A DNA stretch of 15,181 bases from an uncultured Spartobacteria bacterium (GTDB lineage: Bacteria > Verrucomicrobiota > Verrucomicrobiia > Chthoniobacterales > Terrimicrobiaceae): contig CAIWSO010000484.1 in the NCBI GenBank assembly GCA_903915315.1, forward strand, positions 1-15,181, written 5' to 3'. A model generated the notes under the pieces. It was not told where the DNA came from, searched no databases, and was given only the letters and a program-made list of their open reading frames with translations. The translations under genes were made by a program, and so were the position numbers. Position 1 is the first letter of the stretch. Each line of letters starts with the position of its first letter. Shown here piece by piece: positions 1 through 7,201 of the stretch.

Positions 1-537
1 ATGACGGTGAATTCCTTTCTCGTATGGGATCCCTCGACGAAAGAGGCGGCGATTTTTGACACCGGGGCCGATGGTCAGCCGATGCTGGATTTTGCGGCAA
101 GCCACGGGCTCAAGGTGAAACAAATTTTCATCACCCACATTCACACCGACCATATTTTTGATTTGGATCGCTTGATCGAAAAAACCGGCGCGCATGCTTG
201 GGTCTGCGAAAAGGAACCGATTGCCGGAGCGGAGTCGTTTTCCGCAGGCCGCGCTTTTCAAATCGGCAGCCTGACCATCGAAACCCGCCTCACGAGCGGA
301 CACGCGGCGGGAGGCGTGACATATTTCATCCAAGGCCTATCAAAGCCTGTCGCCATCGTGGGAGACTCCATGTTTGCTGGTTCCATGGGCGGGGGCATGG
401 TCTCCTACGCCGATGCGCTGCGCAACAACCGTGAACAAATTCTGACTCTTCCCGACGCCACGATCGTTTGCTCCGGCCACGGTCCCCTCACTACCGTCGG
501 CGAACAAAAAAACGCCAATCCCTTTTTTACCGCTTAA
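1..537 (+). CDS. Metallo-beta-lactamase-fold hydrolase, glyoxalase II-like (probably 5'-partial)
   Basis: The 178 residues have the metal-binding pattern of the MBL superfamily: THIHTDH at 45-51 (H46, H48, D50, H51), H101 in SGHAAGG, D122 in VGDS and H160 in SGHG. Together these can bind two metal ions, usually zinc, in a hydrolase such as glyoxalase II, which cleaves S-acyl-glutathione-type thioesters in the cytoplasm. No signal peptide is visible. The first ATG is the first base of the window, and the protein starts directly at the strand that normally follows about 15-30 residues in glyoxalase II-like proteins. The true start is therefore probably upstream. The stop lies 7 bp before the next gene, suggesting one transcript with the dehydrogenase. 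Family assignment is firm; the substrate is not known, and a lactonase or other thioesterase is possible. Confidence 0.85.
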   Translation: MTVNSFLVWDPSTKEAAIFDTGADGQPMLDFAASHGLKVKQIFITHIHTDHIFDLDRLIEKTGAHAWVCEKEPIAGAESFSAGRAFQIGSLTIETRLTSGHAAGGVTYFIQGLSKPVAIVGDSMFAGSMGGGMVSYADALRNNREQILTLPDATIVCSGHGPLTTVGEQKNANPFFTA

Positions 538-544
538 AAAATTT

Positions 545-1432
545 ATGAAAGAAACCATCGCATTCGTTGGAGTCGGTCGCATGGGCGCCAACATGGCCCG
601 CCGTCTCAAAGATCAAGGATACAATGTCACCGCTGTCTTCGACAACCACGCTCCGCTCGCTGTGGAGTTGGGTGCTGAAATCGGGGCCGAGGTTGCCAAA
701 ACACTGGCCCGCGTGAATGAACTCGCCAGCGTGATTGTGACTGTCGTGACCGACGACAAGGCCATGCGAGCCATCTTCGCCGAACAAGGCGACAGCCTGC
801 TTGTTGGAGCCACTGGCAAACTTTTCATCAACTGCGCCACCGTCTCGCCGCAGGTTCACCTCGATGTCGAGGCCCTCGCACACAAGGCCGGTGCCGAATC
901 GCTCGAAGCCTGCATGGCGTCGAGCATCACTCAAGCCCGCGAAGGAACCCTGTATCTCATGACCGGAGGCACGGATGCAGCTTTCCAGCGCGCCGAACCG
1001 ACACTTAAGGACCTTAGCATTTCCCTGCGCCACATCGGAGCCACGGGTAAGGCCGCGCAAGTGAAGGCGCTCGTCAACATGGTGATGAATATCAATACCG
1101 CCGGACTTGCCGAAGGCCTCGGACTTGGAGCCTCCCTTGGGCTTGATCTTACCATGCTGCGCGAAGTTTTTTCGCAGACCGGCGCGGACTCCCGCGTCCT
1201 CAAAACCGATGGCGAGGACATGCAGAACCGTGACCACTCCTGCTTTTTCTCCGGCGCCCACGCGGCAAAGGACAGCGGCATCGCCCTCTCCCTCGCTCAC
1301 GAAAAGGGCCTCAATCTCCCTCTTGCCGAGGCCACCAAGAAGCAATACGACCGCATGGTTGCCGAAGGTTTCGGCGATCTCGACAAATCCGGTATCGCTG
1401 AACTCACTTTCCCCAACCGAGGTAAAAAATAA
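545..1432 (+). CDS. NAD(P)-dependent beta-hydroxyacid dehydrogenase (3-hydroxyisobutyrate dehydrogenase family)
   Basis: The protein is 295 residues, the usual length for the family. The N-terminal Rossmann fold has the dinucleotide motif G9-x-G11-x-M13-G14 (GVGRMGANMA). The catalytic region GKAAQVKALVN places the conserved lysine at K174 and asparagine at N178. The C-terminal half is the all-helical domain of the 6-phosphogluconate dehydrogenase-like superfamily. Members reversibly oxidise beta-hydroxyacids (3-hydroxyisobutyrate, tartronate semialdehyde/glycerate, succinic semialdehyde) in the cytoplasm. The substrate cannot be fixed from sequence here. The ATG follows the MBL-hydrolase stop by 7 bp with no strong Shine-Dalgarno, so an operon with translational proximity is likely. 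A 331-codon open frame lies antisense to it and is taken as a shadow. The gene is intact. Confidence 0.9.
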   Translation: MKETIAFVGVGRMGANMARRLKDQGYNVTAVFDNHAPLAVELGAEIGAEVAKTLARVNELASVIVTVVTDDKAMRAIFAEQGDSLLVGATGKLFINCATVSPQVHLDVEALAHKAGAESLEACMASSITQAREGTLYLMTGGTDAAFQRAEPTLKDLSISLRHIGATGKAAQVKALVNMVMNINTAGLAEGLGLGASLGLDLTMLREVFSQTGADSRVLKTDGEDMQNRDHSCFFSGAHAAKDSGIALSLAHEKGLNLPLAEATKKQYDRMVAEGFGDLDKSGIAELTFPNRGKK

Positions 1433-1441
1433 ACAAAGAAA

Positions 1442-1610
1442 ACGCAGCCAAGCTTTACCTTCCACATCGCCCTGAAGTCGCCGCTTGAGGAGGACAAGTG
1501 GACCGGGCCACACCCGGTTCATTCATGAAGTCGTCCTCGTCAAGGCCTGCACGAAAATAATCGCCGTCCTCCGCTTACTCCACGCTCACATCGCCAACGA
1601 CGCATTCTAA
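1442..1610 (+). pseudogene. nqrF: Degraded, frameshifted remnant of nqrF (Na+-translocating NADH:quinone reductase subunit F)
   Basis: Translation from 1442 gives F-T-F-H-I-A-L, then P, E-D, and W-T-G at 1499-1507. After one extra base (about 1508) the next frame gives H-T-R-F-I-H-E-V from 1509. Joined, this matches the NqrF segment known from the family (F-x-W/Y-H-x-A-L-S-x-P-x-P-E-D-x-W-T-G-Y-T-G-F-I-H-x-V) without a gap. NqrF is the NADH-oxidising subunit carrying FAD and a 2Fe-2S centre. Only about 30 residues are recognisable: the ferredoxin domain, FAD domain and the later CGPP motif are all missing. The tail up to the TAA at 1608 has codons ending mostly in C or G but is no longer recognisably NqrF. 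It is non-functional debris between two intact genes. The comparison is from memory; a protein search should decide. Confidence 0.6.
1484..1544. repeat. Inverted repeat with nested hairpin inside the nqrF remnant
   Basis: CTTGAGGAGGAC (1484-1495) pairs with GTCCTCGTCAAG (1533-1544) at 11 of 12 positions. Inside it, ACCGGG (1502-1507) pairs perfectly with CCCGGT (1513-1518) around a 5-base loop. There is no T-run downstream, so it is not a standard intrinsic terminator. It overlaps sequence explained as decayed coding DNA and may be chance, though it could stabilise the 3' end of the upstream transcript. Confidence 0.35.
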
Positions 1611-1626
1611 AAACGAAAGACCCGCT

Positions 1627-2475
1627 ATGCCTACTGCACCAACGCTGAAAATCCACATCAACTATTGGTCGCTCCTCCACGAAGGCGATCCCACCACCGA
1701 GCAAGGGCTGCGCACCCATTTATCGTTGGTCCGGGACGCCGGCTTCCAAGGCTACTGCGGGACCCCCGACTTTCCTAAGATCAAGGAATTGATCAAGGAA
1801 TACGGCCTGCGGTTCGGCGGGGCGTTCGACGCCGGTCGGGTCGAGCAATTCGCCCCCAAGATCGCCGCCCTCATGGCCATCGACAACGGTCCAATCAATT
1901 GCCAACTCGCCGACCATGACACCCCCACCGAGGAGGCGGTCGCCCTGACAATAGCCTTGATGGAGGAAGCGAAAAAACAGAACGCACCGGTCCACCTTGA
2001 AGTTCACCGCGACACCTGCACCGAGACCCCGGAAAAAGCCGCCGCCATCGTGGCCGGCGTCCTTAAAGCCACCGGCCAGGCGCCCCGCATGAATTACGAT
2101 TTCTCTCACCCAGCCATCGTCAAGCACCTCGTTCCCGAGCACTACATCTCGCGCCTTTTTGACGAGTCGAACATCCCAGTCTTTCAGCAGGCGACCCTCT
2201 GGCACATGCGCCCCTTCAATGGCCACCACTGCATGATTCCGATCACCGACGGCCAAGGCAACTTCTCGCCCGAATATGTGGACTGCCGCCCGTTCATCCG
2301 TCAGGCCCTCCAGCACTGGCTCGCGGGACCACGCCCGAACAACGAACTCTGGGTCGTGCCCGAGCAAGGTACCACCATCGGCTACAATCTGAGCTGCTTC
2401 CCGAATATCTGGCAGGACACGGTTGTCCTCGGCAACGACATCAAAAAAATCTGGAACGAACTCCTCGCCGAGTAG
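1627..2475 (+). CDS. Xylose isomerase-like TIM-barrel protein (sugar phosphate isomerase/epimerase family)
   Basis: The 282-residue protein fits the AP-endonuclease-2/xylose-isomerase-like TIM-barrel family in length and motif order. Likely divalent metal ligands are E125 (HLEVHRD), D158 (NYDFSH) and E246 (WVVPEQG), with a histidine probably supplied by the HMRPFNGHH region between the last two. The LKIHINYW start and the Y-C-G-T-P-D turn fit the first barrel strands. Relatives are cytoplasmic isomerases or epimerases of sugars, inositols or hydroxypyruvate. The substrate here is unknown. No signal peptide is seen. The ATG is preceded by a weak GAAAGA about 5-10 bases upstream. It follows the dehydrogenase after a 194-bp gap holding an nqrF remnant, so co-transcription is uncertain. 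A role in handling products of the downstream fucosidase is only a contextual guess. Confidence 0.78.
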   Translation: MPTAPTLKIHINYWSLLHEGDPTTEQGLRTHLSLVRDAGFQGYCGTPDFPKIKELIKEYGLRFGGAFDAGRVEQFAPKIAALMAIDNGPINCQLADHDTPTEEAVALTIALMEEAKKQNAPVHLEVHRDTCTETPEKAAAIVAGVLKATGQAPRMNYDFSHPAIVKHLVPEHYISRLFDESNIPVFQQATLWHMRPFNGHHCMIPITDGQGNFSPEYVDCRPFIRQALQHWLAGPRPNNELWVVPEQGTTIGYNLSCFPNIWQDTVVLGNDIKKIWNELLAE

Positions 2476-2841
2476 CCTTCGTTTGCTCTCTGGCTCTGGA
2501 AGCATCCATCTAGAGAAAACAACATCGCCCGAAATTCCTCGATATGGAATTACGGCGGGGTTTTGGAGCCAGGGCTTTTACGGCCATTGCTGGTTTTGAG
2601 GGAATGTGTCGCTATCGTTAAGAAAGACATATAAACGGCAATCTGGAGTGCTTAAGTGCATGGGAATCTCGTTGGTGTCTTTAAAAAAGACACAAAAAAA
2701 GAGCTTTCGGACATGGACTTGGCAAGCCATGGAGGATATCTGACTGAAGTATAAAGAGCGATCCCGCCTTTTGCCAGACACGCGTCCTGCACGCCTTCAG
2801 TTTCCTAGGTCATTTCGAATTTAGCCTCAAAACCAACCACT
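2476..2841. other. 366-bp gene-free region upstream of the fucosidase gene
   Basis: No convincing gene is seen. It holds AATTCC/GGAATT arms (2533-2538, 2546-2551; 7-base loop), a distant pair CTGGCTC (2490-2496) and GAGCCAG (2566-2572), a 19-bp palindrome (2675-2693) and a short palindrome TGGCAAGCCA (2720-2729). TATAAA occurs near 2631 and 2750, but no well-spaced -35 accompanies either. The region probably carries the promoter and control sites of the fucosidase gene and the end of the upstream transcript. No T-tailed terminator was found. Confidence 0.5.
2675..2693. promoter_or_regulatory. 19-bp palindrome, candidate operator upstream of the fucosidase gene
   Basis: GTGTCTTT (2675-2682) and AAAGACAC (2686-2693) are perfect 8-base inverted arms around a 3-base centre AAA. 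The symmetry and length suit a dimeric helix-turn-helix repressor site of the kind bound by LacI or GntR regulators. A 7-base A-run follows on the plus strand; in the minus direction the T-run precedes the stem. It therefore does not fit an intrinsic terminator on either strand. It lies about 150 bp before the fucosidase ATG, which is plausible for an operator. No regulator gene is in the window. Confidence 0.4.
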
Positions 2842-4740
2842 ATGAAAAAAGTCATACTAGCCCTCGCCATCGGAACCCTTGCCGCCAGCCATCCTGGCCT
2901 CGCTGAAACCTCGATCGCTCCGACGGTCTCGCCCATCACCGAGACGCCCGCCTATTTAAAACAAGACAAACCCGCTGAGACTCCGTCGGCTACCCCCTTG
3001 CCCGATGGCCTCCCGCGCGAGTCCAAGGAACAACGCGATGCTCGAATGGCATGGTGGCGCGACGCCCGCTTCGGCATGTTCATCCACTGGGGCGTCTATG
3101 CGCGCTTGGGCGGGATTTACGACGGCAAGGAAATCCCAAGCCTCGGCGAGCAGATCATGGGTAGGGGAGAAATCCCTGTCGCCAAATACAAGGAACTCGC
3201 CAAGGAGTTCAACCCCACGAAATACAATCCCGAAGATTGGGTGCTCATGGCCAAAAAGGCCGGGATGAAATACATCGTCATCACCGCCAAGCATGTGGAC
3301 GGCTTTGCGCTCTGGCCCACAGCGACCAACGATTGGGATGTCGAGTCCACCGCTTACAAAAAAGACCTCCTCAAGCCGCTGGCAGAAGCCTGTAAAAAGC
3401 ATGGAATCAAGCTCGGTTTTTATTACGCCCAGACCGTGGATTGGTCGAACGGCGGCGCTTGCAACAACTGGGATCCCGCAGGCGCTGACGATATTCCGAA
3501 CTACATGAAAAATATCGCCATTCCCCAGATTAAAGAATTGGCGAACAACTACGGTGATGCTCCCGCCATCCTCTGGTGGGACGTTCCTGTGGCGATGAAT
3601 CTCGATTACGCCAAGCAAATCCTCGACGTCCTAAGCGTCCGCCCCAACCTCATCCAAAACAACCGCCTTTACAAAATGCACGGCCACATGGGTGTGATCG
3701 ATATGGCCGCACTCGAAGAAATCAAGGGCAACCCCCTCTACGGTGACACCGAGACGCCCGAGCAATACATCCCTCCCACTGGACTCGGTGACCGTGATTT
3801 CGAGGTTTGTATGACCATGAACGACACTTGGGGCTACAAAAGCTTCGACCACAATTGGAAGTCTTCGAAGACACTTATCCACCAACTCATCGACATCGCC
3901 AGCAAGGGTGGCAACTACCTCCTGAATGTCGGTCCCACCGGTGAGGGCCTCTTCCCCGAGCCCATCGTCGAGCGTCTCGATGTCATAGGAAAATGGATGT
4001 CTGTGAATAGCGAATCCATCTACGGCACAACTTCCAGCCCTTTTGCGAAGCTCGTCTGGGGCCGTTGCACGACGAAGAAACACGCTGACAGCACGACGCT
4101 CTTCCTCCATGTCTTCGACTGGCCGAAAGACGCTCAACTTCTCGTTCCCGGTCTCGCTAACAAGGTCAAATCGGCGAGTCTTCTCGCCGACGGTAAAAAA
4201 TTGAAGTTCAAAAAATCTCCCGAAGGTGTCGAGATCGCTCTGCCTGAAAAGGCCCTAGATGCCGACGCAACAGTTATCAAACTCGAAATCGTCGGTGAGC
4301 CTAAGGTGGCCAAAGTTTTCATCAAACCCAGCCCGGATGGATCGATCGAGTTGCCAGTCGGCCTAGTGGATTTTCCGACACCCTCCAAAGGCGGAAGCCC
4401 CCGCTTCCAAGAGAGCGAGACCGGAACCGAGATAGGCTTCTGGGATAATCCCGAGGCGGCCGTAGCTTGGGAATTCACCGGCGCCAAGCCTAGCGAATAC
4501 GAAGTTTTGGCCGAAGTCTCCGGACTCAAGGACGCCAAGGTCTTTGTGGAAATCGGCGACCAAAAGCTCGCCGCCCCCCTCGCGAACACCAAAAACTACG
4601 CCAACTACAAAATCCAAAACCTCGGCAAAATCCGCATCGCCGGGGCAGGAGATCAACGGATCAGTGTTAAGCCAGATTCGACCGATTGGACAGCTTTCAA
4701 CCTGCGCAAACTCACCCTCAAGCCAGCAACCGCTCCGTAG
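2842..4740 (+). CDS. Secreted GH29 alpha-L-fucosidase with C-terminal accessory domain
   Basis: Residues 1-22 form a signal peptide (MKKVILALAIG core, cleavage likely after GLA), followed by a Thr/Pro-rich linker to about 60. The catalytic barrel shows W-W-R-D-A-R-F-G, the H82-W83-G84 motif (FIHWGVYA), H151 in KHVDGF, and D247 in LWWDVP, the position of the GH29 nucleophile. It closes with the family-typical W-G-Y region and GGNYLLNVGPTGEG. GH29 enzymes release alpha-linked L-fucose with retention of configuration. The general acid/base varies in the family and I do not assign it. About 230 residues follow the barrel: a beta-rich fucosidase C-terminal part, then a further region (about 500-632) that looks like a carbohydrate-binding-type beta-sandwich. 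The enzyme probably acts in the periplasm or outside the cell. No strong ribosome-binding site precedes the ATG. The nearby palindrome suggests regulated expression. Confidence 0.92.
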   Translation: MKKVILALAIGTLAASHPGLAETSIAPTVSPITETPAYLKQDKPAETPSATPLPDGLPRESKEQRDARMAWWRDARFGMFIHWGVYARLGGIYDGKEIPSLGEQIMGRGEIPVAKYKELAKEFNPTKYNPEDWVLMAKKAGMKYIVITAKHVDGFALWPTATNDWDVESTAYKKDLLKPLAEACKKHGIKLGFYYAQTVDWSNGGACNNWDPAGADDIPNYMKNIAIPQIKELANNYGDAPAILWWDVPVAMNLDYAKQILDVLSVRPNLIQNNRLYKMHGHMGVIDMAALEEIKGNPLYGDTETPEQYIPPTGLGDRDFEVCMTMNDTWGYKSFDHNWKSSKTLIHQLIDIASKGGNYLLNVGPTGEGLFPEPIVERLDVIGKWMSVNSESIYGTTSSPFAKLVWGRCTTKKHADSTTLFLHVFDWPKDAQLLVPGLANKVKSASLLADGKKLKFKKSPEGVEIALPEKALDADATVIKLEIVGEPKVAKVFIKPSPDGSIELPVGLVDFPTPSKGGSPRFQESETGTEIGFWDNPEAAVAWEFTGAKPSEYEVLAEVSGLKDAKVFVEIGDQKLAAPLANTKNYANYKIQNLGKIRIAGAGDQRISVKPDSTDWTAFNLRKLTLKPATAP

Positions 4741-4822
4741 TTTTTGAGGGGGCCCCTTTCGCGTACTTGTGTGCGGACATGATACCATTGTCTGTTTGAA
4801 ATGAGACTTTGAACTGCTAAAG

Positions 4823-4868
4823 AAGGAGGCATGGTCGTCCCCGCCATGCTTGGGTTGGTCTCCTCCTT
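4823..4868. other. Nested inverted repeat in the convergent fucosidase/MATE gap
   Basis: Outer arms AAGGAGG (4823-4829) and CCTCCTT (4862-4868) enclose inner arms GCATGG (4829-4834) and CCATGC (4844-4849); the two stems share base 4829, so they cannot both be fully paired. It sits between two convergent genes, where a bidirectional transcription end would be expected. It lacks a long T-run and is only a weak terminator candidate. The rest of 4741-5034 holds no gene I can support; it also contains a small palindrome TGCTAC-GA-GTAGCA at 4896-4909. Confidence 0.25.
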
Positions 4869-5034
4869 TCCTTGGCAAAGTTGAAGGGATCAAGCTGCTA
4901 CGAGTAGCAATCGGCTCATCTCTCGCTTTCGAATCAGGAGAAAGACGCCAAGTCCAACGGCAAATGCCTCATTGTGAGATTCGCCTGACGGCGCTGGATC
5001 GAATTGCTAGGATAGCGAAGTTAAATAAACACAA

Positions 5035-6366
5035 TCAAGCCTTTAGGGCGTGGATTTTTTTGTAGACTCTTGATCCCATCGCGGCTGCGGCGAAGGCGAG
5101 GCCGATTACGAAGCCGAACCAGATCCCTCGCGCACCATATCCTAACGGAAATGCGGCTATCCACGAGGTCGGCAGGGCCAGCACCCAATAAGATAAGATG
5201 CCAATGAGGAAGGGGACCTTGGTGTCCGCAAATCCGCGCAGGGCCCCCGAGGAAACAATCTGGAGGCCGTCGAAAATTTGGAAAATCCCCGCAAGGACGA
5301 GGAGTTGTACGGTCAATGTTTGGACGGCGGCATCCTCCACAAACCCATCGGCGATCCAGTGGCCCATGCTAAGAAAAATGACGGCAAAGAACGACATGGC
5401 GATGATCGTCATTCCGAGGGCTCCGCGAATGATAGGCCGAATTTGTTGGGTCTGACCTGAGCCGCGGGCTTGGCTGACTCTCACGCTGACGGCTTGGCCG
5501 ATGCCTAGCGGGACCATGAATGTGGTCGCAGCGCAAGAGAGGGCGATCTGATGGGCGGCGAGAGGAATCATTCCCAGCCACCCCATCATCACGGAACCGA
5601 TGGAAAATCCGGTGACTTCCGAGAGGTTTAAGCCCGCGGAATGAATGCCAATGCGGAAGAGTCGGCGGGATTCCTGAAGCCAACCTGGAGCTAACCAGTG
5701 CCTCGGCCAAACACCGGGAAGGGACTGCGAGCTATACAGGAGCACGCCGAGCATCGCGGCGATGCGGCTGAGAAGGGTGGCCAGGCCCGCGCCAGCGAGG
5801 CCCATCGCGGGTGCGCCGAGGTGTCCAAAAATAAAGATCCAATTTAAAAGTACATTAAGAATGACAGACCCCATCATGATCCAAAAGGGGGGCCATGGCT
5901 TCGCGAGGGCTTCGCAGACGTTTTTGGCTGTTCCTGTGACAAAAATGGGAATGAACGACCACGCGCAGAGAAGAAAATATCCACCCATGGCTTGGTTGAC
6001 CTCAGGGGGTTGACCAAACAGGTGAAGGAAAGGCAGCGCGAGATGGGCGGATAGGGCCAGAGCGCAAGACATGACGAGAGAAATGAAAATGCCCCCGCGC
6101 AAGCTCTCTCCAGCCAGATGGGGGTTTCCGCTGCCGAAGGCGTGCGAGGCGCGAACGCTCACGGAGGAAAGCAAGCCGAACCCGCAAATCAGCGGCACGG
6201 AGAGAATCGTATTTGCAAAAGCGCAGGCGGCGAGAGGCAGGACGCCGACCCAGCCGACCATCACGGTGTCCACCAAACCCATGAGCATCTGGCCAAGGAA
6301 TCCCGCTACGATAGGGAAGGCCAAGGCCAACGTTTTGAGATTTTCTCCCTTGGGGTTGAAGATCAA
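5035..6366 (-). CDS. MATE-family multidrug/Na+ antiporter, NorM-like (TTG start)
   Basis: The 443-residue membrane protein has the usual MATE length and two-fold internal symmetry. The first half has DTVMVGWVG with PLAACAFAN, and the second repeats it as MMGWLGMIPLAAHQIAL followed by FMVPLGIGQAVSVRV. About 12 hydrophobic segments span the chain. MATE proteins export cationic drugs and metabolites across the inner membrane using Na+ or H+ gradients; the substrate is not predictable. The open frame runs upstream to 6555, but those codons are Arg/Ser-rich and lie inside the ymdB-like gene in another frame. I chose TTG at 6366-6364: GGAGG (6375-6371) lies 4 bases before it, and it overlaps the upstream TGA as TTGA, so translation is probably coupled. 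The first ATG of this frame below it lies inside the first membrane segment, too late to be the start. Confidence 0.88.
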   Translation of the reverse strand: MIFNPKGENLKTLALAFPIVAGFLGQMLMGLVDTVMVGWVGVLPLAACAFANTILSVPLICGFGLLSSVSVRASHAFGSGNPHLAGESLRGGIFISLVMSCALALSAHLALPFLHLFGQPPEVNQAMGGYFLLCAWSFIPIFVTGTAKNVCEALAKPWPPFWIMMGSVILNVLLNWIFIFGHLGAPAMGLAGAGLATLLSRIAAMLGVLLYSSQSLPGVWPRHWLAPGWLQESRRLFRIGIHSAGLNLSEVTGFSIGSVMMGWLGMIPLAAHQIALSCAATTFMVPLGIGQAVSVRVSQARGSGQTQQIRPIIRGALGMTIIAMSFFAVIFLSMGHWIADGFVEDAAVQTLTVQLLVLAGIFQIFDGLQIVSSGALRGFADTKVPFLIGILSYWVLALPTSWIAAFPLGYGARGIWFGFVIGLAFAAAAMGSRVYKKIHALKA

Positions 6367-7154
6367 GATTCCTCCACTATGCGATGAAAGCGTTCGATGG
6401 AGGAGGCGAGTCCGGTGACCGGATCGATGACCACCAGTGCGCCGCAGACTTTGGCTTGTCCGCGTCCGACAGGAAATTTCGAGGGCATGCAATCCAGAAA
6501 CTTTTGAATCACGGGGCCGTGTTCGCGGCCGAGAATGGAATTCACAGGACCGCACATGCCCGCATCGCAGAGAAACGCGGTGCCGCCCGGGAGGATCTGC
6601 TCGTCAGCGGTCTGAACATGCGTGTGAGTTCCGACCACTGCCGAAACCTTGCCGTCAAGGTAGCGACCGACAGCGATTTTCTCGCTGGTTGTCTCCCCGT
6701 GGACATCTACAAAAATCACAGGGGTCTCCGCGCGGAGGCGTTCGACCTCTGCCAGCGCGGTGGTGAAGGGATTTTCGAGGATGGGTTGCATGAAGGTGCG
6801 GCATTGCACATTGAGGACCGCAATTTTTCCCTTCGCGGTATCGAGGATGATGCTGCCGCTACCGGGGGTTCCTGCGGGGTAGTTGACGGGACGAAGAAGG
6901 CGGGGTTCCGTGGCAATGTAAGCGGGAGTTTCCTTTTGATCCCAAACATGGTCGCCGGTCGTGATGACCGCCACGCCGGTGCGAAGGAGATCGATCGCGA
7001 TTTTAGGGGAAATGCCGCGGCCATTTGCGGAGTTCTCGCCATTGACCACAACGAAGTCGGCAAAACCTTCCTTCAAGACCTGCGAAACGACGTGTTTTGC
7101 AGCTGTGCGGCCGCACTCACCTACAATATCACCAAGAAACAGAAGACGAATCAT
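6363..7154 (-). CDS. ymdB: TIGR00282/YmdB-like metallophosphoesterase (cyclic nucleotide phosphodiesterase)
   Basis: The 263 residues match the length of Bacillus subtilis YmdB (about 264). Metal-site motifs are D9 (LGDIVG), E40-N41 (VNGENSANG), D68-H69 (TTGDHVWDQKE), H152 (VDVHGETTSEK), and H177 and H179 (GTHTHVQTAD). YmdB hydrolyses 2',3'-cyclic nucleotides and affects biofilm and motility decisions in Bacillus; here the role is inferred. The GDH motif replaces the GNH I would expect at one metal ligand. ATG at 7154 has AAGGA only 3 bases upstream. A 261-codon open frame antisense to it is treated as a shadow. It is the first gene of a two-gene unit with the MATE exporter and is divergent from the amidase gene across 47 bp, which must contain both promoters. 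Confidence 0.9.
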   Translation of the reverse strand: MIRLLFLGDIVGECGRTAAKHVVSQVLKEGFADFVVVNGENSANGRGISPKIAIDLLRTGVAVITTGDHVWDQKETPAYIATEPRLLRPVNYPAGTPGSGSIILDTAKGKIAVLNVQCRTFMQPILENPFTTALAEVERLRAETPVIFVDVHGETTSEKIAVGRYLDGKVSAVVGTHTHVQTADEQILPGGTAFLCDAGMCGPVNSILGREHGPVIQKFLDCMPSKFPVGRGQAKVCGALVVIDPVTGLASSIERFHRIVEES

Positions 7155-7201
7155 GGATCCTTTTTATAGCAACTGGGCGCGAACGCATTTAAAAAATCCA
7201 C

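Noticed and set aside
527..1522. 331-codon open frame on the minus strand opposite the dehydrogenase
   Set aside because: It lies fully opposite a gene with clear catalytic motifs, is rich in Gly/His/Arg with no recognisable domain, and runs past that gene only into the nqrF remnant. Long antisense frames are expected in GC-rich coding DNA.
1720..2505. 261-codon minus-strand frame opposite the TIM-barrel gene
   Set aside because: It is a shadow of a gene whose metal-site motifs are intact; no domain or start signal is seen.
2533..2551. AATTCC/GGAATT hairpin as a terminator of the TIM-barrel gene
   Set aside because: The stem is only 6 bp and AT-rich, and no T-run follows. It was kept only as a note in the gap description.
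2578..2781. 67-codon minus-strand frame in the gene-free region before the fucosidase
   Set aside because: It has no ribosome-binding site, no recognisable similarity, and it spans the palindrome and AT-rich regulatory-looking sequence.
4850..5065. 71-codon plus-strand frame in the convergent gap
   Set aside because: It overlaps the end of the MATE gene, has no supporting start signal and no recognisable composition.
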